64,000 nucleotides of DNA from Muraenolepis orangiensis (GCA_027704905.1 CM051019.1:24651695-24715694), one strand, 5' to 3'. Counted from the first letter of the stretch, positions 1-10,838 are shown. The notes: generated from the sequence alone by a model not told the origin. Made by a program: numbers and translations.

Positions 1-790
1 CAGGCCACCGTCCTTCTTAGCCACGAAGAAGAAGCCCGCTGCGAGGGGCGAAGACGACGGCCTTATAAGGCCTGAGGCTAGGGACTCAGCGATATAGTTG
101 CGCATCGCCTCCCTCTCCGGCTGGGAGATGTTGTAGAGCCGCCTCTTAGGAAGGGCGGCCCCAGGAAGGAGGTCGATGGGACAATCATAAGGCCGGTGAG
201 GGGGGAGTGAGAGGGCTCTGTCCTTACTAAACGCCAGAGAGAGGTTGTGATAAATGTGAGGCACCCCAGTGATATCTGGTGGAGAGGACACAGGCCTGGA
301 ACCGCTGGACGGAGACAAGGCGGAACGCAAACAGGTAGCGTGACAAGCTGTACTCCAGCCCAAAACCCGCCCAGATGCCCAGGAGATGTGAGGGTCGTGC
401 CTCTCCAGCCAGGGTCTACCCAACACTAGAGGCGCCGTGGGGGCGTGCAAAACAAAAAAACGAATGGACTCAGAGTGATTTCCCGAAAGAGTGAGTGTGA
501 GAAGGTCAGTAGCGTGCGTAATAGTACCCAAAGAATGCCCATCTATGGCCCGAGGAGAGAGGGTGCGATCTAAAGCCACCAAAGGGACACCCGCCTGTCG
601 GGCTAGAGTTACATCCAGTAGACACTCGTCGGCACCCGAGTCAATGAGGGCGCCAACCGAAAAGGTCTCCGTACCCCAGGCTAAGGTGGCCGGAAAAAGA
701 CGATTTAACGTACTAAGGGGCGGGGAAAGGGATGTCTTGCTCACCCGTATGCCCCTTACTGGCGAGCTTGGTCGTTTGGGCGGGTTGGGC
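1..790 (-). CDS. Ty3/gypsy pol fragment: aspartic protease and start of reverse transcriptase, runs off window
   Basis: The minus-strand frame, continuous to position 1, has a retropepsin active site (ALIDSGADECLLD, about 600-660). It then has the LGRPWLERHDP segment typical of vertebrate gypsy proteases, a linker with PPHRPYDCPIDLLPGA, and the first RT block ending in FFFVAKKDGGL at the edge. It lies one frame away from the upstream gag (756-1895) and overlaps its end, so pol would need a frameshift. RT catalytic motifs, RNase H and integrase would lie left of the window. No stop was found in the part I translated. Family assignment is firm from the protease/RT blocks; activity is unknown. 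Confidence 0.8.
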
Positions 791-1895
791 AGGATCTGAC
801 ATAATGTCCCTCCTTCCCACAGTAGAGGCACTGTTGGTGGGACATCCTGTACTCCTTTTGTCCTGCCGAAAGGTGGGATCGGCCAATCTCCATGGGCTCT
901 CCGGGCCCGGACGTCGACCTGTCAACAGACAGCGCGTGCTGAAAAGGGGGCGTGGCCAAGCCCGCCGCGGACTGTGTGGCGGTCGCCGAGGCAGAGCGAC
1001 CGGGAGCCGGGCAAAGGAACGAACGCTGGGCTCGGTCCAAACGGCGTTCACGCAGCCGTGAGTCCATTTGGAGTGCCAGTGTGATTAACTCTCTCAGCGT
1101 CTCCGGGCTGTCTCGAACGATGAGGTCCTTGACGGCGTCGCTCAAGCCCTTGCGATAGAGACAGAGGAGTGCTCTATCGTCCCAACCACTCTCTATTGCA
1201 AGGATCCGGAACTCCACCGTGAAATCGGCCACCGAGCGAGACCCCTGACGGCAAACTAGCACCCGGCTTGCAGAATCCAGCCCGTCTAATGGATGGTCGA
1301 AGACCGCGCAAAACTCTTGCTTGAACAGGGGGTAATCGGTGGCATAACCCCCGTCGCTGTTCACCGCGGCTATCGCCCAGCTGAGAGCTCTGTCGGCAAG
1401 GAGGGACATCACAAAAGCAATCCTGGCCCCACCCGAGGAATACTTGGACGGCTGATGTGTGAACAGCAACTCACACTGAGCTATGAACCCCCGGCACTGG
1501 TTCAAATCGCCCCCGAACGATCTGGGGCTAACCAAGCTGGGCTCGGCGCAACCGACTGACCCTGCGGGGACATCGGGGCCAGCTGGGACGTAGGACGGAC
1601 TGGTTCCCGGACCGGAACCTGGAGCTGGATAGGTGCTGACGGCTAACGCGTCCAGAGATCGCTGGATGGACGCTAGGCATCCGGTCATAGCATCCACCTT
1701 GGCGGTGAGACTGGTGACCGTACTGACGGTAGTCTGCGACGTGTTCTCCAGCACCGCAATCTGGGACTGGACCGAGGGAAAAGCCTTTCCCAGTTCGGCC
1801 TGCAGTTGGGTAAGCTCGATGGCTTGTTCTGTTACAATCTTGCGTAACTCGGAAGGTGTCCCGTGCCCCGCTTCTGGGTTCCCGGCTTGGCTCAT
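756..1895 (-). CDS. Ty3/gypsy gag polyprotein
   Basis: A 379-residue minus-strand ORF begins MSQAGNPEAGHG. The N-terminus is a coiled-coil-like stretch (ELRKIVTEQAIELTQLQAEL). The centre has the retrotransposon gag fold signature (QCRGFIAQCELLFTHQP, FKQEFCAVFDHP, SVADFTVEFRILAIESGWDD). The C-terminus holds one CCHC zinc knuckle, CLYCGKEGHYVRSC. This is the nucleic-acid-binding capsid protein of a gypsy element whose LTR (1945-2240) and pol (1-790) flank it in the same orientation. The start is chosen because it is the first Met after the LTR and primer-binding region. It appears intact. Confidence 0.88.
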   Translation of the reverse strand: MSQAGNPEAGHGTPSELRKIVTEQAIELTQLQAELGKAFPSVQSQIAVLENTSQTTVSTVTSLTAKVDAMTGCLASIQRSLDALAVSTYPAPGSGPGTSPSYVPAGPDVPAGSVGCAEPSLVSPRSFGGDLNQCRGFIAQCELLFTHQPSKYSSGGARIAFVMSLLADRALSWAIAAVNSDGGYATDYPLFKQEFCAVFDHPLDGLDSASRVLVCRQGSRSVADFTVEFRILAIESGWDDRALLCLYRKGLSDAVKDLIVRDSPETLRELITLALQMDSRLRERRLDRAQRSFLCPAPGRSASATATQSAAGLATPPFQHALSVDRSTSGPGEPMEIGRSHLSAGQKEYRMSHQQCLYCGKEGHYVRSCPTRPNDQARQ

Positions 1896-1944
1896 CTTTA
1901 GGCTTGGTTATTCTGTTAGACCCCAACGAGACCGAGGAACCAAA

Positions 1945-2239
1945 TGTGCCAAAGAACCCAGAAGTAGCGAGACACGGACACTCAAAGCAAAGGAAAAAAA
2001 TGTCTTTACTGTAATCTCCAACATCAAAAACATAAACTAGGCAGGGTTGGACAGGATACTTGGCGAGGTAGGAGCTGGAACACGCAGTCTCTCCTGACAG
2101 TGGTTCACAATAACCAAGCGCCCGACGTCGGTCCTCGGCAGCCTAAAGAAGGGTAGATCCCAGGTGTTAATTAGTCTCAGTAGGCCTGATTATGATGGGC
2201 AACACCTGGGATCGATTAGAGCGTGGGGGGAGGCACAAC

Positions 2240-2240
<1 letters not shown>
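1945..2240 (-). mobile_element. 5' LTR of the minus-strand gypsy element
   Basis: The segment has the TG...CA-type termini expected of an LTR: TGTTGTGCC at the minus-strand start and GGCACA at the end. Two bases after it a minus-strand TGGTTCCTCGG could serve as tRNA primer-binding site, followed by gag. It is about 296 bp. It abuts a (CTT)n/(ATT)n array that corresponds to the intronic (AAT)n array after the TM exon of receptor A2, so the element appears to have inserted in that intron. The 3' LTR and target-site duplication are outside the window. Confidence 0.7.
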
Positions 2241-2274
<34 letters not shown>

Positions 2275-2385
2275 TTATCATTATTATCATTATTATCATT
2301 ATTATTATTACTATTATTATAATTATTATTTTTAATTATTATTATTGTTCTTTTGTTTCTCTGTTATTATTATTAAAATCAAGAA
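2241..2385. repeat. (CTT)n/(ATT)n microsatellite
   Basis: A run of CTT followed by imperfect ATT/ATC triplets. It is the counterpart, on the opposite strand, of the AAT array in the intron downstream of the receptor TM exon at 47.2 kb, and it is the insertion point of the gypsy LTR. Confidence 0.9.
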
Positions 2386-2489
2386 GGAAGGAACACAGAA
2401 CGGTGGCCCAACAGGCAGATTGCAGGGCGACTAAACAGTAATCAGACAGACAGAGGCTAACAAGATGGCGGTAGGCGGTCTCTCCTCAC

Positions 2490-2597
2490 CTCTCGTCCTC
2501 CACCAGCCAACGAGGCGGAGCAGAACCACCAGGGTGAGGACGGAGAAGCCCAGCAGCACCGCCACATGCAGCAGGACCCCAGGTCCCCACGTCACCG
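2490..2597 (-). CDS. Receptor A1, type-A transmembrane exon
   Basis: A 108-nt minus-strand exon with acceptor TTGCAG and donor GTGAGG, phase 1 on both sides. It encodes a hydrophobic helix beginning AVTWGPGVLLHVAVLLGF and ending in a basic WWRTRG stop-transfer. An arginine lies inside the hydrophobic stretch (VVLLRLVGWW). Basic residues in this position often pair with acidic adaptor helices in activating receptors, but no such pairing is shown here. It is nearly identical to exons at 28438-28545 and 46953-47060. Downstream tail exons are not seen: the intron runs into the gypsy insertion and any tail would lie left of the window. Confidence 0.8.
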
Positions 2598-2809
2598 CTG
2601 CAACACATCAGTCACAACATCTCCTGATTGTGAAGTGCGTTGAGGTCAGGCCACGGGTTAGAAAAGCACTTTATTCACTCACAGAGTCCATTCACCCATT
2701 TGTTAACAACCTACAGGGTATCTGTCTGGAACCACAGAAAACTAGAGGTTCCCCCTCAGTAGAACGCATATACCTCCGCCCCACCAAATTGACAAACTGA
2801 GTGAGTACT

Positions 2810-3105
2810 GAATGGGTGTGAGTGGGTGGATGCGTGTGAGTGGATGGATGCGTGTGAGTAGGTGGATGCGTGAGAGTGGATGAATGCGTGTGAGTGGGTG
2901 GATGCATGTGAGTGGGTGAATGCGTGTGAATGGGTGGATGCGTGTGAGTGGGTGAATGCGTGTGAGTGGGTGGATGCGTGTGAGTGGATGAATGCGTGTG
3001 AGTGGGTGAATGCGTGTGAGTGGGTGGATGCATGTGAGTGGATGAATGCGTGTGAGTGGGTGGATGCGTGTGAGTAGGTGGATGCGTGTGAGTGGGTGGA
3101 TGCAC
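2810..3105. repeat. 18-bp intronic minisatellite (receptor A1)
   Basis: Tandem 18-bp units, on this strand variants of GTGTGAGTGGGTGGATGC, lie between stalk exon b and the TM exon. The same unit occupies the same intron in loci C, A2 and B. The unit length is a multiple of three and lacks stops in several frames, producing spurious ORFs on both strands. Confidence 0.93.
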
Positions 3106-3559
3106 GACATTATTAAGACACATTCCCATGGCAACTGTGACTCATGCTACCAAAGCTCACCTACATATTTAATTTATAAATATTTTATAAAAATCTGTAC
3201 ATTGTCACAATTTACATAAATTGACTAAAAACCTCTTAAATATAAGACAATATTTCTGAACCATTAACATGGATGTTTTGATGGTGTCTTCATGCACATT
3301 TCTAAAACTCTTCCTCTTTTCAGGTAAATGATAACTGAATCTACATCTAATGCAAACTATTTTTGCAGATTTGTTTCAACTTGTGGTTAATAACGTCCGT
3401 CCCCAGTCCCTCTGTGGCTGTCAACCAGAAGTAGGAAGTGTGACCCTCGCCATAGGTCTTACAACACATAACTTGATACCACACTGTATCACTGATAGAC
3501 AGACAGAAAGGTTCCATTTGGAACACAACACAGCCCAAAGCAAGTTAGAGAAGACATAC
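3106..3559. other. Receptor A1 intron, conserved between copies
   Basis: Non-coding sequence that is almost identical, in reverse orientation, to 45380-45830 and partly to 23611-24110. I see no gene in it. The similarity documents the duplication of the whole receptor block. Confidence 0.7.
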
Positions 3560-3613
3560 CTTTCACTGTGTGGTCGGCTACGGTCGGGTTGGATGTGCTT
3601 GTGTTAGTTGTGC
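3560..3613 (-). CDS. Receptor A1, Ser/Thr-rich stalk exon b
   Basis: A 54-nt phase 1-1 minus-strand exon, acceptor CCACAG and donor GTATGT. It encodes TTNTSTSNPTVADHTVK, a short Thr/Ser/Pro/Asn-rich segment expected to be an O-glycosylated stalk between the Ig domain and the membrane. Near-identical copies are at 23557-23610 and 45325-45378. The reading frame joins the TM exon correctly (G plus CG GTG gives Ala-Val). Confidence 0.68.
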
Positions 3614-4024
3614 CTGTGGCTCCGTGTGGATTAGAAGCAAGGACAGAACAAAGAGAAACACAGAATTAGTATCTTCATCACTCTTTACAACAAATATGAC
3701 TGAAGATATCGTTTTGGACAAGATCTAGAGATCTTTTTTATCTTGTATAAGTTACTTATTAATCACTGAAGTTCATGTCTGAAAGTGAACTCAGAACAAA
3801 ACAAACTTCAAATGTTAACATAATAGAGCTCATGTTTACAGTTAAAACTGAACAATGTGGGATGATTTCATCCTACGTTTGTTGGTGATAGATGTTAGAT
3901 CGTCAGGTTTCAAACACACGTTCCTTGACCACTAGGACTTCCACTACCAAGTCATATCAGAGGAACAGGGGATTGATAAAGACCACATTTTGAAACACGG
4001 CTCCACAAGACAGAAATTAAATCC
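3614..4024. other. Receptor A1 intron between stalk exons
   Basis: No ORF or repeat family recognised. It matches 44910-45324 (reverse orientation) and 23174-23556 closely, so it belongs to the duplicated receptor block. Confidence 0.65.
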
Positions 4025-4072
4025 CTTTGGGTCCAGTTGTGCTTGGTTTAGACGTGCATGTGTGAGTTGGGC
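4025..4072 (-). pseudogene. Receptor A1, stalk exon a with damaged donor
   Basis: A 48-nt exon-like unit (acceptor GCAGCAG) reads in phase as PTHTCTSKPSTTGPK. The bases after it are GGGATT instead of a GT donor, whereas the paralogue at 23126-23173 has GTATTT. It is therefore probably skipped in A1 and A2, and stalk exon b would splice directly to the Ig exon, which stays in frame because both are phase 1-1. Confidence 0.5.
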
Positions 4073-4506
4073 CTGCTGCTCCGTGTGGATTATAACCAAG
4101 GACAGATCAAAGGTCAAATGATGTGAGATTCATTATTGCAGTAATTATACGCTGTGACACAGCTGGGGTGAGAAAACTCTCTTTCCACAAAACACTGTTT
4201 CTGTGTTTGCCAGATACCAATTTACAACCACAGAAGCAGCAGGCCCCCCAAACACCACCCATGTCTTAGCCTTGGTTTATGGAGGCCCCTACGGGCAGAA
4301 CATGTTCATGGGGACCGGGACAATCAAATGAGAACCTTGGCTGGGGCAACGTTTACATTTACGCCTGGAGATCACCTTAAGGGACCCTCACACGCAGGCT
4401 ATTGGTTTTTAAGATTGAAATATAGTAATATGTTTTTACAATTGTTTTTAAGATTGGAATATAGTAAGTGTACATTTAGTACATCGATTCAAATCTAAAT
4501 ACTTAC

Positions 4507-4848
4507 TTAAGTTAAGGTTTAGGTTGTACCATGCCATAGTGTTGGATCCTCCTGATTGGAACTGCATGCAGTTGTAATAACCTCCATCTTTCTTAGCCAT
4601 CTTCTTTATGACCAGAGAACACTCCTCTGTAACACATAGTCTCTCCACGTAGTCATTGGTAACTTTCCCTCTAGAAACCAATGAGTAATTCTCTCTATTC
4701 GTCCATAACAGCCAGTCAATTGTGGAACAGTTATTTTGAGCCCCAGCACACGGTAGAGAGACACAACCTCCAGCTCTGACCTCTGTTGTTGTTTCTTCAT
4801 ACTCAGAGTCAGGTACTTTGTGACATTCCTCTTTGTTTTTAAGTTGAT
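4507..4848 (-). CDS. Receptor A1, V-type immunoglobulin domain exon
   Basis: A 342-nt minus-strand exon, acceptor CTCACAG and donor GTAAGT, phase 1-1 as is usual for Ig domains. It has the Ig core: GGCVSLPC (first disulfide Cys), WLLW (core Trp), CSLVIKKM strand, and DGGYYNCMQF (second Cys with the D-x-G-x-Y-x-C pattern). An extra cysteine pair (NNCSTIDW and EECSLVI) is like that in several fish Ig-receptor families. The frame is open throughout. Potential N-glycosylation sites include NCS and NYS. No leader exon was found upstream within the duplicated block. This is a cell-surface recognition domain; the ligand is unknown. Confidence 0.85.
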
Positions 4849-4910
4849 CTGTGAGAAAGAGAGCGTTCAGCTATGTAATGGGTAACAATTTACAATAAGG
4901 GAACATGCAT
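4849..4910. other. Sequence flanking the Ig exon
   Basis: Contains the polypyrimidine tract and acceptor of the minus-strand Ig exon. It is conserved in copies A2 and B. Confidence 0.6.
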
Positions 4911-5340
<430 letters not shown>

Positions 5341-5449
5341 CCAACTACTGCTCACTGTGGAGAGAAGGCTTCTTTCAGAGAGAACTCTGTCACTTCCTCA
5401 AACCTGTACTCTACTCTCTTTTCACACAAGAGTTCATCTGGTAGAGACA

Positions 5450-5450
<1 letters not shown>

Positions 5451-5520
<70 letters not shown>
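5451..5520. repeat. (AC)n microsatellite
   Basis: Perfect AC dinucleotide array. It is shared in position with GT arrays at 43612-43651 and 55622-55688 in the paralogous blocks. Confidence 0.97.
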
Positions 5521-5522
<2 letters not shown>

Positions 5523-5985
5523 GCGGTCCATTAGATGGACATATTTGGGCATATCAAAACATTTCCTAGTTGTCATCAGAGATCAGTGAAATACAGACGC
5601 TTAATGGAAAATAATTTGAGGGACTTTTTTCTTGCCCTCGGGGGGCTAGGTTTAGAGGGGTGTTGTAAACATGTGGTCTGTGAAGCCCTTAGAGACTGGA
5701 ACTGTGATTAAGGACTATACAAATACAATTGACTTGACTTTACTTGACCGGCTTTCCACTTTAAAGGTGAGGTGATGGGCTGGATAAATAACATATACAG
5801 TAACGGACTAACTGACTATGAAAGTGTCCATCCATCCATACTGTCTGTAATGAATGAGAATGATAAGTTCTACATATTTGTTCAATTAAAAATGAACTAG
5901 AAAGTTCCTCATACGGCAGCAGTCATCTGAACATGATATAGCTATAACTGAAGCTACGACTCAAGTCACTAGAGGCTGCTTATAG
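5521..5985. other. Duplicated non-coding flank with LINE-like tail
   Basis: No gene seen. Positions 5690-5755 resemble a fish LINE/SINE 3' tail (GTGATTAAGGACTATACAAA followed by GACTTGACTT-like repeats). The segment recurs inverted at 43180-43550 and 55190-55560. Confidence 0.5.
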
Positions 5986-6335
5986 GAGTTGTTCCAACTG
6001 TTGTTCTCTGGTCATGTAGCACCAGTGCTCTAGGGCTGTTGTTCTAACTGTTGTTCTCTGGTCATGTAGCACCAGTTCTCTACGGCTGTAGTTCTAACTG
6101 TTGTTCTCTGGTCATGTAGCACCAGTTCTCTAGGGCTGTAGTTCTAACTGTTGTTCTCTGGTCATGTAGCACCAGTTCTCTAGGGCTGTTGTTCTAACTG
6201 TTGTTCTCTGGTCATGTAGCACCAGTTCTCTAGGGCTGTTGTTCCAACTGTTGTTCTCTGGTCATGTAGCACCAGTTCTATAGGGCTGTTGTTCCAACTG
6301 TTGTTCTCTGGTCATGTAGCACCAGTTCTCTCTTT
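5986..6335. repeat. 50-bp tandem repeat
   Basis: About 6.5 units of 50 bp, each containing GTTGTTCTCTGGTCATGTAG and ACCAGTTCTCTAGGGCTG. The array marks the outer border of the duplicated receptor block; inverted copies lie at 42850-43165 and 55080-55180 with different unit numbers. Confidence 0.93.
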
Positions 6336-6388
6336 TTGTTTCATAGACAGCCCTGTTTTATGGCCCTTCTTTCCAGCAGAAACATATA

Positions 6389-7717
6389 CCGTATTGACCC
6401 GAATATAAGACGGGTTTTTTTTCCGAGAAAAAAATCTGAAAAAGAGGGGTCGTCTTATAATCGGGGTTTAGACTTTTCGATGTACCGTAATTGCACATGT
6501 AATTGCGCAACAACAGATCGCGCCAAACGAGTGTTCCGAGACACCGCGCGACACTTAAAGTCACTCAAAGTCTTAAAGTAACAGTACATAAAAACAGTTA
6601 CCTGGAGAGATAGAAATGGAGAGACACAGCGACCAACTTGAAAAAAGAAAAACGCCTGTGTATTTTGACATGCCAACATCTGTCACAGTGCATAAGAAAG
6701 GCGACAAATCAGTGATTGTGAAGTCTACTGGAAACGAGAAGAGCCGAGTAACGCTCATGTTAACGCGCCTCGCAGATGGGACAAAACTTCCCCCGTACGT
6801 GGTTTTAAAACGCAAGACTGTACCTAAAGAGGCAGTGACTGTACCTAAAGAGGCAGTGACTGTACCTAAAGAGGCAGCCAGCTGGCGTTATCGTACGCGC
6901 CCAGGCAAAGGGCTGGATGGAGACGGAGCTTGTGGTGGACTGGCAAGTTGGTCAAGGTGGTGTGGGGCAGACGGCGTGGGGGACTCAGAAAGAAGAGGAA
7001 TATGTTGATTCTGGATGCTTTCCGTGGACACTTGACTGAGCCAGTCAAAAAGTGAAAGAGTGATGATCACTAGGTGACCTAGTGATCATACCGGGCGGAA
7101 TGACAAGCCAGCTGCGCAATCTGCGCAAGAGATACACAGAGTGGCTCCTGGCTGGTCATCACGCACTGACACCGTCTGGAAAATCCAAAAGCCTGCAGTA
7201 CGTTTGCTCTGTGAATGGATATTGCAAGCATGGGCTGACGTTTCCCCAGAAAGCATCATTAATGGGTTAAGAAATGCTGCGTATCAAATGCCATGGATGG
7301 CAGCGAGGATGACGTGATGTGGGAGGAGACGGGGAAGCGGACAACGTGAGTGACGATAGCGGGAGTGAGAGCGAACAACCAGCGATGTAGAAGACGAGCT
7401 GAATGAGAAGACGTGATGTGACCAATAGACTGATGTTCTGAAATGTTGTACTGTTTCATTGCTCTACTGTTTTATTGCGCTACCGTTTTATTGCACTACT
7501 GTTTTATTGCTATCTATCTAGCCTGTTTTCTTTTTGTTCGCCAAGTTAGGCAAATTTGAACACAATGTGTGATGTGTGTTATCATTATTTTCAAATAAAA
7601 TGATTTTCTTTCAAAAAAAAAATATTTGGTCTTCAAATTTTTTTTTCTCCAAAAATGAGTCTTGAAAAAGAGGGGTCGTCTTATAATCGGGGTCGTCTTA
7701 TATTCGGGTCAATACGG
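6389..7717 (+). mobile_element. Tc1/mariner pogo-like (Tigger-type) DNA transposon, degenerate
   Basis: Terminal inverted repeats start CCGTATTGACCCGAATATAA and end with its exact complement. A TA dinucleotide flanks both ends (6387-6388 and 7718-7719), as expected for this superfamily. The interior holds decayed transposase coding sequence. A second pair of repeats, containing GAGGGGTCGTCTTATAATCG, lies inside each terminus in direct orientation. Confidence 0.85.
6616..7285 (+). pseudogene. Pogo/Tigger-like transposase remnant
   Basis: The 6616 frame reads MERHSDQLEKRKTPVYFDMP, then VTLMLTRLADGTKLPPYVV and LKRKTVPKEA, matching the start of the pogo-type DDE catalytic domain. After three tandem 21-bp copies encoding TVPKEAV, the frame breaks. 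Further pieces (IPGGMTSQLRNLRKRYTEWL, LAGHHALTPSGK) lie in another frame at 7085-7170, matching the downstream part of the same transposase. Frameshifts, a local tandem expansion and missing catalytic segments make this non-functional. Confidence 0.75.
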
Positions 7718-7952
7718 TAATTATAAAACAGCTGTAAAATATCATGTTTTTTTGGTGCTAACAAGGCTTAATACATTGGATGTTTCAAGTAACCTGACCA
7801 ACGACGGTGATATTTTACTCTGATGCACAGTTGATGCCTGGCTATGCAAATGTATTAAATTGTTATGAATCATTCAAATCATCAATGAAGTTTTTTTCCA
7901 TTTAAGAATTGTTTTGTGATAATTATGATGATAATAATCAAAAGGGAGGAAA
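7718..7952. other. No gene recognised
   Basis: AT-rich, without a credible ORF. It ends in a purine-rich tract (AAAAGGGAGGAAA) just before a possible LTR start at 7953. Confidence 0.4.
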
Positions 7953-8586
7953 TGTAATGGAAAAATCATATGTTGTCCCTTCTATCACTCTGTTTCTTTG
8001 ACCTTGTGAACCCCCAATGTAATTCTTCCTATCACCCTTTTGTCCTATTGTCCTGAGGGGTCCTTGTCCTTATCCTTATCCTTATCCGTATCCTGCTTGA
8101 CCAACTGTAATGTTTATCTCACAGCGGGGGACAGTGGCTATTGCAGTCTACAGCTGTTGAAGGGGGTTGGCATACAACTATTGAGCTGGATCAAAGGCTT
8201 GGCCGCTCCTGGTCCAACACCTCTGGCTTCCTCTGCCTGCACGAGAGTTCCTCTGTTCCCGTGCTGGGGATGGAGCCAGGTGGTCAAGACTTGTATCATT
8301 GGGGTGAAAGACAGTGTCTTAGGGGCAGTCCTAAGGAGGGATAAATACTGAGTGTTGCCAGCATTGCGGGGAACTTCCCTATCCTCACCTCATAGGATTC
8401 GGGGCTCCCGACAAAGCTTTGTCTGTTTGTTTGTCTGTCTGTTTGTCTGACTGTCTGTCTATATGTCTGTTTTGCTACTTGACTACTTGACCACTTGACT
8501 ACTTGTCTACTTGTCTATTTGGATATGTTCATTGTGTTTCTGCTTGCTTGATAAATCTTCAAACTTAATTGAGTTCATGCGTGACA
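7953..8586 (+). mobile_element. Probable LTR (solo or 3' LTR of an endogenous retrovirus-like element)
   Basis: It starts TGTAATGG directly after a polypurine tract and ends GTGACA. Inside, GGATAAATACTGAG resembles a TATA region and GATAAATC lies near the end. Length is about 634 bp. No internal retroviral genes were seen on its left, so it may be solo. The right border abuts the broken pol frame of the minus-strand gypsy element. Boundaries are inferred from motifs only. Confidence 0.4.
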
Positions 8587-8613
8587 GTTCTTATTGATTG
8601 ATAATTTGCCTTC

Positions 8614-9546
8614 TTATTCACGTAAATTTCCACCACAGTCCATGGCATTTATATGGTCCTGTACAGATGTAGACAGAGCCTGTGATGCCACTGTAGCCAC
8701 CACTGAAGGAACTTCTGTGACACCAGCAGGTAAGTTGACCACCTTAACCTCATCCAAGGTGCCTACCACGGTGCGGGAGTAGAGCCACACGTCGGTGGAG
8801 CCTACATTCACAATGGGGATGTATGCTGTGCCTCCCTCCACCCGAACCAGAGCAGGAGAGGTGAGCAATCCAGCCGGAAGGCCTGAGTCCAAGGGCTCGA
8901 ACAATACAGTGCCACTGGAGTACTGTTGTGAGCATGTGGCTGCCACAATTTTCATCATGCCACCAGGAATTCGACAAGCCTTCCGGCCACGCACTTTGAC
9001 CTTACCAGCAACATCAGGAGGGGCCTGCACACTGGCCTGATGGCACTTTTGAAGCGCGTGAATGATAGATTCTGGAGCACCTGATACAGGAGGCAAGGAG
9101 AACAGGGCTAAACCATGCTGGCCAAAGAGCTCCTGATAACATCTGCGGATTACATTCATCCCCAAGATACCAGGGACAGCAGCGGAGACACCATCAGGAG
9201 GGTCCTTGACCACCAGGACCCCGCAGCTTGCCATCCTCTTTCCACAGAGCTCAATGTCTAGCTCCAAGTAACCGAGGTAGGGAATGGCCAGCCCATTGGC
9301 TGCTCTGAGCTGCAACCAGTGGCAAGATTGGAGTTTCTTTTGACCCCAAGGCTCAAAATGCTGAGTAAAGAAACTTTCAGTGACTGTAGACACCATGGAC
9401 CCGGTGTCTACCAAGCAAGGAATGTTGACTCCACCCATGTTTACATCTAAGTGGGGACAGGAGGACATGAGCTTCGATGCTTCTCCTACATAGCCTGAAC
9501 CCAACCCTGAGCCTGTGACTACACCCTCCGAACTATGGCTCTGCAA
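8614..9546 (-). pseudogene. Gypsy pol remnant: retropepsin-like protease region
   Basis: A 310-residue minus-strand ORF carries the aspartic protease motif IPCLVDTGSMVSTV and the flap/psi-loop region (AAVPGILGMNVIRRC). After it come the linker residues that normally lead into reverse transcriptase (VVGTLDEVKVVNLPAGVTEV). The frame stops at AMDCGGNLRE with no RT, RNase H or integrase beyond, because sequence to the left is an unrelated LTR. It follows a gag remnant in the same orientation, so this is the truncated pol of that element. Confidence 0.72.
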
Positions 9547-9557
9547 TTCGGCGGGCG

Positions 9558-10603
9558 CTAGTTTTCCGACGGTAGATCAGAGCAATTCTGCCTGCTAAAG
9601 TGTTGAGCAGAGGAAGAGGGCCGATCACGTGGAGCAGTAAGTACCACATTGCACTCCTTGGCAAAATGACCGGGTTGCTGACAACGTCTACAGATTACGG
9701 GGCCACTACGAGGGGGCCAACTGCGCTGATGAGACTGAGAGCTCTGTAAATGGGAAATGCTTTGGGTCAGTTGGTTAAGCTGCTCTTGCTGGAGCTTTAA
9801 CATCTCTCTCATCTCGCTCCACTCAGATACTGGAGGTGAACTAGTCACCACCGGAGGACCACTTCTGACTCCATACTGAAGACCAAGAATCGAAGGGACA
9901 GAGTGACTCCGCGCCCTCCCACCCACTGGCAGACCCTCCCGTTCCCACCGGATTGTACGACTGCCATCGTACAACCTGCTTAAGCTCACGACGCAGTGCA
10001 CCATCAATAACATGCTCGACAAATTGGTCGCGCAGCAAAACCTCAGCGTTCTGCATGTCACTAGGTGCACGTTGCTTTACTGACATCATGAGACTCATCA
10101 ACGCCAGGGAGAACTCCTGCAAGGTCTCGCCTTCCTGCTGCCGTCTGGAGAAGAAAGCTTCCTGTAAGGCTACATAGGACTCAGAACAGCCATAGAGCTC
10201 TTGTAACACAGAAATGATCTTATCTGGGGCTTCCCTCTCTGCACTAGAACGATATTTTATCTCGTCCCGTGCCTCTCCCTCCAGATGGTCAAATAAGAAA
10301 AAGGCCTGATCGGTGGCAGACAAACGGCGCGCTCTCATGCAAGCCTGAACTTCCTCAATCCAATCATTCAAACCTATGCCTGACCTCCCCCTAAACATGG
10401 GACATTTTCGGTCTCGGGGCACAAAAACCAGTCTCTCCGCTAAAGGGGCACTAGCACTGGAAGGATCAGAAGGCTGGCAGAGCAGCAGGGAGAGGTGCAG
10501 CACTAGGGCCAGGCACGGCCGCAGCCTGTTCCTGCTGCATCCTCTCATTGTCTGCTCTTAATTGAGCGACTAAATCCCTCAATTCTTGCATTTCTCCCTC
10601 CAT
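9558..10603 (-). pseudogene. Gypsy gag remnant, frameshifted
   Basis: The minus-strand start MEGEMQELRDLVAQLRADNE (at 10603) runs into a frameshift. The capsid part continues in the frame of 9841-10548 (MFRGRSGIGLNDWIEEVQAC, FFLFDHLEGEARDEIKYR, LYGCSESYVALQEAFFSRRQ). A second shift leads to the 9558-10070 frame with the CCHC knuckle CRRCQQPGHFAKEC. The order is that of a PNMA/Arc-like gypsy gag. At least two frameshifts make it inactive, barring sequence error. Confidence 0.72.
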
Positions 10604-10838
10604 AGCTACACCTTTACCAATAAAAGTGGAGAAGAGGCAATGAATGTGGACAGGAAACCAACGTAACTCACTACAGATTCACAAGAAACCAACTGCTGTT
10701 TTGCCTCTGAACACAATATAAAACAATTACTGCCTGCCTAACAATAGTTTTTAGCAAGGGCCATAATAGGAGAAAACAAAGAAGATTGGAACACACGTCT
10801 CGGCCCTCAAACAGTAAATCCTGCCGACAACGCCAGTT
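10604..10838 (-). mobile_element. Gypsy leader and primer-binding site
   Basis: Untranslated leader between gag and LTR. A TGGCGTTGTCGGCAGGAT sequence three bases after the LTR end (minus strand) is a plausible tRNA primer-binding site. Confidence 0.5.
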
